A program made the translations under genes and the position numbers. Source: an uncultured Bacilli bacterium (GTDB lineage: Bacteria; Bacillota_I; Bacilli_A; RF39; UBA660). Taken from it: a DNA stretch of 5,205 nt. The notes under the pieces are model-generated. The model was given only the letters and a program-made list of their open reading frames with translations, had not been told where the DNA came from and searched no databases. The stretch is taken from the NCBI GenBank assembly GCA_944363755.1, contig CALVVC010000077.1, forward strand, positions 1 to 5,205. Reading direction: 5' to 3'. This document shows positions 1 to 5,194 of this stretch, one piece after another (positions within the stretch are counted from its first letter, which is position 1; each line of letters opens with the position of its first letter).

Positions 1-647
1 TCTTTATTTTTATATATTCTAACTGAGATGTAATAGGATATAGACATTACTATAATTGTTAAAATTATTAATAGTAAGGTAAGCATCCCTAAGCTTAAGT
101 TATTTAAATTATTTAATAGATTCATTAATTCAATATTGTTAAAGATATCTAAGCTAGTAATCATTCCTATTATTAGAGCAAGTATGACTATGCAAAGGAA
201 AAGCATTATTCTTCCCTTATTTGCACCAAATTTATAGTAGAATGGTATTAGTAAAGATATTACTAAACAGATACCAAAGGCTACTCCTATTATGCTTGCA
301 AAAAGGGATTCAAAAGTAGTATTTTCTATAAAGTTGGGAATGATGATAGATGCTAGTAAGCCTAATATCAAAACAATAATAGAAGTGGCATTAAATAATA
401 TATATTTAGACTTAACTATTTCTTTTCTACTAAGAGGTAGACTGTTACAATAGGCATCCCATTTATTAAATTCATCATAGTTAAAGGTAGTTATAAGAAT
501 CATTATCATATAAAATGGTACTAAGAAAAGAATAAATGTTGCATCTTCATTAATAATTGAAAATATAACAAAAAATGCTAGTACTAATAGTAATGTTTTC
601 ATTTGATTTTTTAGAACACATAAATCTTTAATAATTAAACCTTTCAT
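1..647 (-). CDS. ABC-2 type transporter permease (C-terminal end cut by window edge)
   Basis: This is the membrane subunit of an ABC transporter. The frame opens at an ATG at 647-645 and stays open for 215 codons to the window edge, reading ...SVRIYKNK at the end. Permeases of this type commonly stop one or two residues after such a sequence, so the gene is probably almost complete. About six hydrophobic segments are visible, at residues 18-32, 37-54, 84-104, 115-136, 146-164 and 188-208. The short cytoplasmic stretch LPLSRKEIVKSKY (about 70-82), between segments two and three, is typical of the ABC2_membrane_5-like family. An AAGGAG ribosome site (660-655) lies 7 nt before the start. The ATG shares its A with the TAA stop of the ATPase gene (TAATG), so translation is coupled and the two proteins should form one complex. 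The substrate cannot be read from the sequence; relatives in Ytr-type systems are linked to cell-envelope stress or peptide antibiotics. Confidence 0.88.
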   Translation of the reverse strand, partial: MKGLIIKDLCVLKNQMKTLLLVLAFFVIFSIINEDATFILFLVPFYMIMILITTFNYDEFNKWDAYCNSLPLSRKEIVKSKYILFNATSIIVLILGLLASIIIPNFIENTTFESLFASIIGVAFGICLVISLLIPFYYKFGANKGRIMLFLCIVILALIIGMITSLDIFNNIELMNLLNNLNNLSLGMLTLLLIILTIIVMSISYYISVRIYKNK

Positions 648-1495
648 TATTTTTCTCCTTTTACAATTAGTAACATAATATCTTCTAAAGTAGCTTTATC
701 AATTACTATATTAGAGTTATTTTTCTTAACCTTTTTTCTATCATTAACTAATACTTCATAGTTATATTTATTTTTTAGGTAAGATATTATATTTTCTTTA
801 GATATTTTCTTAAAGTCAGTATCACTACATTTAACAATACCATAATTATCTAGGATATCATCTTTTTCTTTATCAAAGACTAATTTACCATTATCTATAA
901 AGATTATATAATCAGCGATAGATTCAATATCGCTAGTTATATGAGATGAAAACAAGATACTATTTTCTCCATTTTCAATAAAACTTAGAAAAATATCTAA
1001 TATCTCTTTTCTAACAATAGGGTCTAATCCACTAGTTGGTTCATCTAAGATTAATAATTTAGGATGATGAGATAAAGCGGTAATTATTTCTAACTTTTTC
1101 TTCATACCTTTAGATAAGTTTTTTATTAACATATTTTCATTTAGAGAAAAGTCTTTTAGGTATTTAAAAAATAACTGTTCATCCCAAGATTTATAAATAT
1201 TTTTCATAATGGAATTTATATCTTTTACTTTAATAACTTCAGGGAAAAAGGAATCATCTAAAACTACACCAATATCTTCTTTTACTTTATTATTTAAAGT
1301 TTTATTAAAGATTAAAATATCTCCCTTATCTTTTTTGATTAAACCTAATAATAGTTTAATTAAAGTTGTTTTACCGGCTCCATTTTCTCCTATTAGTCCA
1401 ATGATACTACCTTTCTTTATTTCAAGAGTAATATTATCTAGTTTAAAGTTATCATAAGTTTTAGTTAAATTATTAACTTTAATTATATTATCCAT
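647..1495 (-). CDS. ABC transporter ATP-binding protein, YtrB/BcrA-like
   Basis: This 282-residue nucleotide-binding subunit powers the permease encoded directly downstream. Visible motifs in order: Walker A GENGAGKT (residues 36-43), signature LSKGM (127-131), Walker B LLILDEP (147-153), D-loop SGLD (155-158) and the switch histidine H185. About 70 residues beyond the ATPase core form a C-terminal extension of the kind seen in ABC-2 exporters. Two departures stand out: the signature is LSKGM instead of LSGGQ, and the region where the Q-loop glutamine is expected reads VVLDDSFFPE without Gln. I recall both in YtrB-like ATPases, so they do not imply inactivity. The start has an excellent AAGGAGGA ribosome site (1508-1501) with a 5-nt gap, located inside the end of the GntR gene, and the two genes overlap by 8 bp. 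Substrate unknown; family assignment is firm. Confidence 0.95.
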   Translation of the reverse strand: MDNIIKVNNLTKTYDNFKLDNITLEIKKGSIIGLIGENGAGKTTLIKLLLGLIKKDKGDILIFNKTLNNKVKEDIGVVLDDSFFPEVIKVKDINSIMKNIYKSWDEQLFFKYLKDFSLNENMLIKNLSKGMKKKLEIITALSHHPKLLILDEPTSGLDPIVRKEILDIFLSFIENGENSILFSSHITSDIESIADYIIFIDNGKLVFDKEKDDILDNYGIVKCSDTDFKKISKENIISYLKNKYNYEVLVNDRKKVKKNNSNIVIDKATLEDIMLLIVKGEK

Positions 1496-1868
1496 TATTC
1501 TCCTCCTTCAAAGCCTTAAGTATTTCTAAAACTTCCTCATAACTAATATGATAAGTATCAGCGATAGTTAAAGCTTCTTCTAAGTTTTTTTCTATTTTCT
1601 TTAGTATTTCTTCTTTTAGATAGTTTTCACTTTTATTTTTAACAAAGTAGCCCTTGGTAGCGACTGCTTCAATAAAACCATCTTTTTCTAATTCTTCATA
1701 AGCTCTTTTGGTGGTAATATTACTAATTCTTAAGTCTTTAGCAAGAGTTCTAATAGAAGGTAAGGCCTCTCCTCCTACTAAGTTACCATTAAGTATTTCT
1801 CTTTTAATATTATCAACTATCTGTTGGTATATTGGAGTATCACTACTATTACTGATAATTATCTGCAT
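1488..1868 (-). CDS. GntR-family transcriptional regulator, YtrA subfamily
   Basis: This 126-residue DNA-binding repressor has the layout of the short YtrA subfamily: a winged helix-turn-helix at about residues 11-77 (PIYQQIVDNIKREI, then LPSIRTLAKDL, then the recognition region ITTKRAYEELEKDGFI and wing TKGYFV). Only a short helical tail (about 83-123) follows, in place of the large effector domain of other GntR proteins. The tail presumably serves dimerisation. The start is supported by an AGAGGTGA ribosome site (1880-1873) 4 nt upstream. It is the first gene of an operon with the overlapping ABC ATPase and the permease, the standard YtrA arrangement. A TTGTATA/TATACAA palindrome on its own promoter is the likely binding site, so autorepression relieved by envelope or antibiotic stress is the inferred mode. 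The inducer is unknown. Confidence 0.94.
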   Translation of the reverse strand: MQIIISNSSDTPIYQQIVDNIKREILNGNLVGGEALPSIRTLAKDLRISNITTKRAYEELEKDGFIEAVATKGYFVKNKSENYLKEEILKKIEKNLEEALTIADTYHISYEEVLEILKALKEENNG

Positions 1869-1880
1869 TCAATCACCTCT

Positions 1881-1903
1881 TTGTATATATACAATATATA
1901 CAA
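1881..1903. promoter_or_regulatory. Probable YtrA-type operator, palindromic
   Basis: A perfect 14-bp palindrome TTGTATATATACAA (1881-1894) is followed by a second TATACAA half-site (1897-1903), so one left arm (TTGTATA, 1881-1887) can pair with two right arms 9 bp apart. The GT...AC ends match the general form of GntR-family sites. The element covers the -10 box and the predicted start point of the GntR promoter, where a bound repressor would block RNA polymerase. Binding by the neighbouring GntR protein is inferred from position. Confidence 0.7.
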
Positions 1904-1921
1904 TTATTATATGTTTGTCAA
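1893..1921 (-). promoter_or_regulatory. SigA-type promoter of the GntR/ABC operon
   Basis: On the minus strand a perfect -35 box TTGACA (1921-1916) is followed after 17 bp by TATATT (1898-1893), one mismatch from the -10 consensus. Transcription would start near 1886, giving a leader of under 20 nt that carries the ribosome site of the GntR gene. It is the best-matching promoter in the window. The -35 box begins one base after the T-run of the preceding operon's terminator. Confidence 0.8.
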
Positions 1922-1922
1922 T

Positions 1923-1956
1923 AAAAAAGATACTATTTTTCATTATTAGTATCTTT
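1923..1956 (-). terminator. Intrinsic terminator of the three-gene UDG-like/NUDIX operon
   Basis: Minus strand: arms AAAGATACTA (1956-1947) and TAGTATCTTT (1935-1926) form a perfect 10-bp stem with an 11-nt loop, followed by a run of six T (1928-1923), the first three of which also pair in the stem. The stem is AT-rich, but the tail makes it a convincing terminator. It overlaps the last codons and the TAG stop of the NUDIX gene. Confidence 0.8.
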
Positions 1957-2388
1957 AATATATTTATCTAACATTAAATTTTGAAATTCTAACTTCATTT
2001 TTCCTTTTAACTCATTTGGATAATACCATTCAATACTAGTATATGGTTCAATAGATTCTTTAATTTTATTTTTTATAATTCCAGTATAAAATTCTGCCAG
2101 ATTATGGCTATGTGTTATACTACCATCTTTAAAATAGACATCATAATAAGCAGATACACTATCATAATATTTTAAATTATCTACTCCATATCCAACTTCT
2201 TCTAAAGTTTCTCTTATTATAGTTTGTTTGGGTGTCTCACCTTTTTCAATTTTTCCACCTAGAAATATTAGGCCCCAATTTTTTTGGCATGAGACTGCTA
2301 TTTGTCCTTCACTATTAGTTAATATACCATAACTTGATTTTCTTTCTTGATAATTTAATCCTTCTTGTTTCTCACCAACTTTAATCAT
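1933..2388 (-). CDS. NUDIX hydrolase
   Basis: This 151-residue enzyme of the NUDIX superfamily would cleave a nucleoside diphosphate linked to another group, releasing phosphate or a nucleotide, with Mg2+ held by the NUDIX box. The box GX5EX7REUXEEXGU is complete, starting at GKIEKGE and ending RETLEEVGY, with all catalytic glutamates present; Thr stands at the first hydrophobic position. The preceding strand (WGLIFLGG) is also typical. The frame is open back to an ATG at 2427, but I choose the ATG at 2388: GGAGGT (2400-2395) lies 6 nt before it, and this start removes a 26-bp overlap with the upstream gene. It is the last gene of the operon, 13 bp after the UDG-like gene. Substrate is not predictable; with a glycosylase-like partner, sanitation of damaged nucleotides is plausible but unproven. 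Confidence 0.93.
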   Translation of the reverse strand: MIKVGEKQEGLNYQERKSSYGILTNSEGQIAVSCQKNWGLIFLGGKIEKGETPKQTIIRETLEEVGYGVDNLKYYDSVSAYYDVYFKDGSITHSHNLAEFYTGIIKNKIKESIEPYTSIEWYYPNELKGKMKLEFQNLMLDKYIKDTNNEK

Positions 2389-2394
2389 TTTAAA

Positions 2395-2400
2395 ACCTCC
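2395..2400 (-). promoter_or_regulatory. Ribosome binding site deciding the NUDIX start
   Basis: GGAGGT on the minus strand, 6 nt before the ATG at 2388. It is a near-perfect anti-16S match and argues against the upstream in-frame ATGs at 2427 and 2415. Confidence 0.8.
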
Positions 2401-2401
2401 A

Positions 2402-3076
2402 CTATTCGTTAACATATTGCTTAACATAATTTTCTATTATATATTTTAAGTCTTCTATTGCTTTATCTATATTAAATGTGCCATTACCAACTGGATAATA
2501 GACAGGAAATATTTTATAAGTTTTAGAACCTATTTCTTTTTTAAAGTATTGTTTTCTACACTCTCCTACTGATATTTTCTTATTTAGGATAATTGATGAA
2601 ACTTGATTACCGAAAGTAATTATTATTTTAGGTTTAACTATATCTATTTCTTGTTCTAAGAGTCCAAGATAACTTTTTAATACTTCATCTTTTAGAGGTC
2701 TTGCATCTATCTGTGTACATTTACCTAAGTTCGTTATAAAGTAATTATTTCTTTTAACTTCGTCATATACTTTATTTGCAAAGTCATAGTCCCAGTCTTT
2801 AGGTTTCTTTTTATTTATTTCATCTAATAGATTTTTATCAAAGAGGTTAATGGCTGTGAATAACTTCCAGATGTTTTTAGTTCCAAGCCAAGGAGCTTTT
2901 AATCCTTCCCATGTTTTAGGACTAGCGATATTTCTTCCAGTTGGATTCATAAAAACAAAGAGAATATCTGGATTATTAGATTCTCCTCCATTATAGATAG
3001 AATCTAATGTCTTATCACCATATTTCTTTTGTAGTTTATCATATTCTTTATATAGTTTTCCAAACTTCTCTTCCAT
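2402..3076 (-). CDS. Uracil-DNA glycosylase superfamily protein with atypical motifs
   Basis: This 224-residue protein has the overall order of the uracil-DNA glycosylase fold. A strand plus first active-site loop, ILFVFMNPTGRN, spans residues 38-49. TNLGKCTQIDARPL (115-128) matches the NL.KC region of family 4 enzymes. IDIVKPKIIITFGNQVSSIIL (144-164) matches their conserved KP..I...G strand and helix. A closing loop YPVGNG (194-199) sits where HPSxxN is usual. Differences: loop 1 has NP instead of GEAPG, Tyr replaces the catalytic-loop His, and only two cysteines exist (C120, C173), so the four-Cys iron-sulfur site of family 4 is missing. It may remove another damaged base, act on nucleotides or RNA, or have lost glycosylase activity. 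The start has a GAAAGG ribosome site (3090-3085) 8 nt upstream. It sits 25 bp after the 161-residue gene and 13 bp before the NUDIX gene. Superfamily call good, activity uncertain. Confidence 0.8.
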   Translation of the reverse strand: MEEKFGKLYKEYDKLQKKYGDKTLDSIYNGGESNNPDILFVFMNPTGRNIASPKTWEGLKAPWLGTKNIWKLFTAINLFDKNLLDEINKKKPKDWDYDFANKVYDEVKRNNYFITNLGKCTQIDARPLKDEVLKSYLGLLEQEIDIVKPKIIITFGNQVSSIILNKKISVGECRKQYFKKEIGSKTYKIFPVYYPVGNGTFNIDKAIEDLKYIIENYVKQYVNE

Positions 3077-3101
3077 AAAGTTAACCTTTCTATAATAAAT
3101 T

Positions 3102-3587
3102 TTACTTTCTTACCTTTGCTTCTTTTTGAGCTTCTTTTAATTTCTCATTATATTCTTCCATAATAGAATAAAAATCTTGTCCAATAGAATAGAAATCTAT
3201 TTTTAGATGATTATTAATCTTTCCTGTTTCTTCATTTATACTTATAGCATCCATTCCTCTTCTACTAGTTGGAGGCATACTTTTTATTTCAAAAAATTGA
3301 CTTACGCCCATTGTATCATCTTTGGCAAATCTATCTACTAAATCACTAGTAAACTGTCTTGTAAAAACATCACTATGAATACTTGGAATACCTAAATTCA
3401 AATGTCTTTCTTTACCATTATTTAACATGATATCTACAGTACACATTTTTTCTTTTTCTCCATCTATTTTATTAGAACTAAAAATCATATTACCTGATAT
3501 GTTATCATCACTTAATATCTGTTCTAAATATTCTATTATTACTCGTGATTTATCTATAGCGATTAATTCTGCTTCTTGTTTTTTCAT
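3102..3587 (-). CDS. Hypothetical protein, 161 residues, first gene of UDG-like/NUDIX operon
   Basis: I do not recognise this family. The protein is soluble-looking, with no signal peptide or membrane segment. The N-terminal half suggests an alpha/beta fold: a helix at about 2-25, then strands around MIFSSNKI and CTVDIML. The middle is rich in charged and polar residues, with a notable loop SMPPTSRRGMDAISI (about 103-117). The last 25 residues are a highly charged helix (EEYNEKLKEAQKEAKVRK) that may be a short coiled coil or nucleic-acid contact. There is one cysteine and no metal-binding cluster. The start is supported by AAGGAGAG (3603-3596), 8 nt before the ATG. A terminator-promoter pair in front and only 25 bp to the UDG-like gene make it the first gene of a three-gene operon, hinting at a role with the glycosylase-like and NUDIX proteins. 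Confidence 0.82.
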   Translation of the reverse strand: MKKQEAELIAIDKSRVIIEYLEQILSDDNISGNMIFSSNKIDGEKEKMCTVDIMLNNGKERHLNLGIPSIHSDVFTRQFTSDLVDRFAKDDTMGVSQFFEIKSMPPTSRRGMDAISINEETGKINNHLKIDFYSIGQDFYSIMEEYNEKLKEAQKEAKVRK

Positions 3588-3617
3588 ATTTTAATCTCTC
3601 CTTTTACAATGTTTTAT

Positions 3618-3629
3618 TTAGAATTCTAA
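3618..3629. repeat. 12-bp palindrome in the leader of the 161-residue gene
   Basis: TTAGAATTCTAA is a perfect palindrome about 10-20 nt past the predicted start of transcription and about 30 nt before the start codon. It could be an operator or a chance event in AT-rich DNA; no matching second copy was found in the window. Confidence 0.3.
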
Positions 3630-3645
3630 GTTTTTCTCTTAATTT

Positions 3646-3654
3646 ATTCTACCA
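3646..3654 (-). promoter_or_regulatory. Extended -10 promoter of the three-gene operon
   Basis: The minus strand reads TGGTAGAAT (3654-3646), an extended TGn motif plus a -10 box with one mismatch to TATAAT. The -35 position falls in the preceding terminator hairpin and shows no good TTGACA match, so the TGn motif would have to compensate. Transcription would begin near 3639, leaving a leader of about 50 nt. It is the best candidate in the 103-bp gap. Confidence 0.5.
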
Positions 3655-3655
3655 T

Positions 3656-3682
3656 AAAAAGAAGCCTATTTCCTAGACTTCT
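3656..3682 (-). terminator. Intrinsic terminator of the AAA_14/DUF4143 gene
   Basis: Minus strand: AGAAGTCTA (3682-3674), loop GGAAA, TAGGCTTCT (3668-3660), giving a 9-bp stem with one G-U pair, then TTTTT (3660-3656; first T shared with the stem). It starts 8 bp after the TAA stop of the ATPase gene. It belongs to a 31-bp repeat (3655-3685) whose second copy lies at 5167-5197 with a single C/T difference in the loop. A weaker T-rich tail on the other side (3686-3692) could give limited activity on the plus strand. Confidence 0.88.
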
Positions 3683-3690
3683 CATCCTTT

Positions 3691-5043
3691 TTATAATAAA
3701 ATTGTCATATAAACTGGTAAATATACAATGTCATCTTCTTCTTTATAATCACTTGTATGAATTATATAAGGTGTGGCTAGATAATTTGCATATTTTTTTC
3801 TAAATTTATTTAAGGAAACTAAAGTATAATTTTTACCAGATTTAACTTCAATTGGGGAAATATTATGTTTATTAGTAATTTTTGACTTTGAAATTAAAAA
3901 ATCAATTTCCATTCTATCATTACTATTTTCTCTAGAACTATTGGAATAAAAATATAGTTTGTGCCCATTAGAAACTAGCATCTGGGCGACTATATTTTCT
4001 AGTATCATTCCACCATTATATTCTAATTTATCAAATAATATTTTTTTATAAATTTCTTCTTCTACAATACTTTTTTCATCAAAAGCTTTGGAAATTAAAA
4101 CCCCTGTATCTGACATGTAGCATTTATAAAAACTATTATCTAAATTTAGAGAAAGTCCTATACTTGGTTCTGTTGTATTAAATGCTTGATTAACAATCAT
4201 AGCGTCATCTAACCACATAAAAGCATCTTCATAATCCCTTGTTTTAGCATCCTTATCTAAAGATGTAATTCTAAACTTCTTTTCATGTTTTTGAAGTTGT
4301 GATGGTATTTCATCAAAAATACTTCTTACTTTTAAACTATACTTGCCAGAATGTTTAATTATATCTTCACGATATAAATCTAAAATATTTCTTTTTATCT
4401 GATCTACTTTATTAAAATCTTTAGTATTAACATACTCTAAAACTGCTTGTGGCATTCCACCAACTATCATATATTGTCTAAAATAATCCATTGCTTTTCT
4501 ATGAAAAATATTACCAAGAGGTTTTCTTTCCTTAAAGCTTTTTTCTATTAATTCCATTAATCCATGATTATCTAAAGCCCATAAAAACTCTTCAAAATCC
4601 ATAGGATACATTTTTAAATGTTGTTCTTCTGAAGGAATTAAAATATCTTTAACATTTTCATTTATTGAAACTAAAGAACCTGTTTCAATATAATCATATC
4701 TACCATCAGCGACTAAATATTTAATTGCAGACCTTGCTCTTGGATATAGTTGTACTTCATCAAAAATAATTAAACTTTCTCTTTCATATAATTTTACATT
4801 ATAGTAATTAGATAAATATAAAAATAAATTATCCAAGTCATCTAAGTATAAATCAAATAAATTTTTAATTTCAAGTGGTGCTCTATTAAAGTCTATCATA
4901 ATATAACTTTTATAATTGTTTTTAGCAAACTCTTCTACTATATAACTTTTTCCAACACGTCTTGCTCCATCTATAAGAAGAGCTGTTTTTCCATTAGAAT
5001 CCTCTTTCCATTTAACTAACTTATCATAAATTTTTCTTTGCAT
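3691..5043 (-). CDS. AAA_14/DUF4143 family ATPase with PD-(D/E)XK-like C-terminus
   Basis: This 450-residue protein has an N-terminal P-loop ATPase: Walker A GARRVGKS (26-33), Walker B LIIFDEVQ (91-98), sensor-like TGSLVS (121-126), and the family motif GGMPQAV (195-201). A middle part (about 215-280) is likely a winged-helix-type DNA-binding region. The C-terminal DUF4143 domain carries SDTGVL (311-316), GMILENIVAQML (345-356), and nuclease-type residues E349, EIDF (D381) and IEVK (E399, K401), the PD-(D/E)XK pattern. Length is normal and no key residue is missing. The family is widespread, often in several copies per genome, and its physiological role is not established. A GGAGGT ribosome site (5055-5050) precedes the ATG by 6 nt. 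The gene stands alone between two nearly identical terminators, behind a repeat-containing promoter, so it looks like an independent single-gene unit, possibly acquired. No substrate or partner can be read from the sequence. Confidence 0.93.
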   Translation of the reverse strand: MQRKIYDKLVKWKEDSNGKTALLIDGARRVGKSYIVEEFAKNNYKSYIMIDFNRAPLEIKNLFDLYLDDLDNLFLYLSNYYNVKLYERESLIIFDEVQLYPRARSAIKYLVADGRYDYIETGSLVSINENVKDILIPSEEQHLKMYPMDFEEFLWALDNHGLMELIEKSFKERKPLGNIFHRKAMDYFRQYMIVGGMPQAVLEYVNTKDFNKVDQIKRNILDLYREDIIKHSGKYSLKVRSIFDEIPSQLQKHEKKFRITSLDKDAKTRDYEDAFMWLDDAMIVNQAFNTTEPSIGLSLNLDNSFYKCYMSDTGVLISKAFDEKSIVEEEIYKKILFDKLEYNGGMILENIVAQMLVSNGHKLYFYSNSSRENSNDRMEIDFLISKSKITNKHNISPIEVKSGKNYTLVSLNKFRKKYANYLATPYIIHTSDYKEEDDIVYLPVYMTILL

Positions 5044-5063
5044 AAAGTTACCTCCATAATTAC

Positions 5064-5091
5064 ATTATACACGAAATCAAGATTTTTTCAA
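5064..5091 (-). promoter_or_regulatory. Promoter of the AAA_14/DUF4143 gene
   Basis: Minus strand: TTGAAA (5091-5086), 16-bp spacer, TATAAT (5069-5064). Transcription would start near 5057, just before the GGAGGT ribosome site, leaving a leader of about 14 nt. The spacer contains the inverted repeat AAATC-TT-GATTT of tandem-repeat unit 1, so a protein bound there would sit between the two promoter boxes. Confidence 0.75.
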
Positions 5092-5153
5092 CCTCGTTTT
5101 TACACCAAATCAAGAGTTTTTAAACACCGTTTTTACACGAAATCAAGATTTTT
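5069..5153. repeat. Tandem 33-bp repeats (2.6 copies) upstream of the AAA_14 gene
   Basis: Unit 1 (5069-5101) and unit 2 (5102-5134) match at 28 of 33 bases; unit 3 is partial (5135-5153). Each starts ACAC[G/C]AAATCAAGA on the plus strand and contains an inverted repeat aaatc-aa-gattt, perfect in units 1 (5074-5085) and 3 (5140-5151) and with one mismatch in unit 2 (5107-5118). The 33-bp period equals about three helical turns, so the three sites face the same side of the DNA. Unit 1 lies inside the promoter. A cooperative operator is the simplest reading; the protein that binds is unknown, but the ATPase itself is a candidate. Confidence 0.75.
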
Positions 5154-5167
5154 AGTCTATTTTAAGT

Positions 5168-5194
5168 AAAAAGAAGCCTATTTTCTAGACTTCT
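5168..5194 (-). terminator. Intrinsic terminator of an unseen upstream gene
   Basis: Minus strand: AGAAGTCTA (5194-5186), loop GAAAA, TAGGCTTCT (5180-5172), then TTTTT (5172-5168; first T shared with the stem). This is the second copy of the 31-bp terminator repeat found at 3655-3685. It implies a minus-strand gene ending just beyond the right window edge. The remaining bases, 5195-5205, are too few to assign. Confidence 0.82.

Noticed and set aside
914..934. 7-bp inverted repeat AGCGATA/TATCGCT with 7-nt loop
   Set aside because: It is inside the ABC ATPase coding region, no T-run follows, and the bases are explained by codons for Ser-Asp and Ile-Ala.
1209..1457. Plus-strand open frame of 82 codons inside the ABC ATPase gene
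   Set aside because: It lies entirely antisense to a gene with all ABC motifs, has no convincing ribosome site, and its hydrophobic product is what antisense of such coding DNA gives.
1708..1971. Plus-strand open frame of 87 codons across the GntR gene and its promoter
   Set aside because: It is antisense to the GntR coding region, operator and terminator, with low-complexity Ile/Leu-rich translation and no family resemblance.
2389..2427. Longer NUDIX start at 2427, adding 13 residues
   Set aside because: The extension overlaps the end of the upstream gene, has no good ribosome site, and the ATG at 2388 has GGAGGT at ideal spacing.
5069..5153. CRISPR-like array
   Set aside because: Units are contiguous at a 33-bp period with no unique spacers, only 2.6 copies, and no cas genes; they overlap a promoter.
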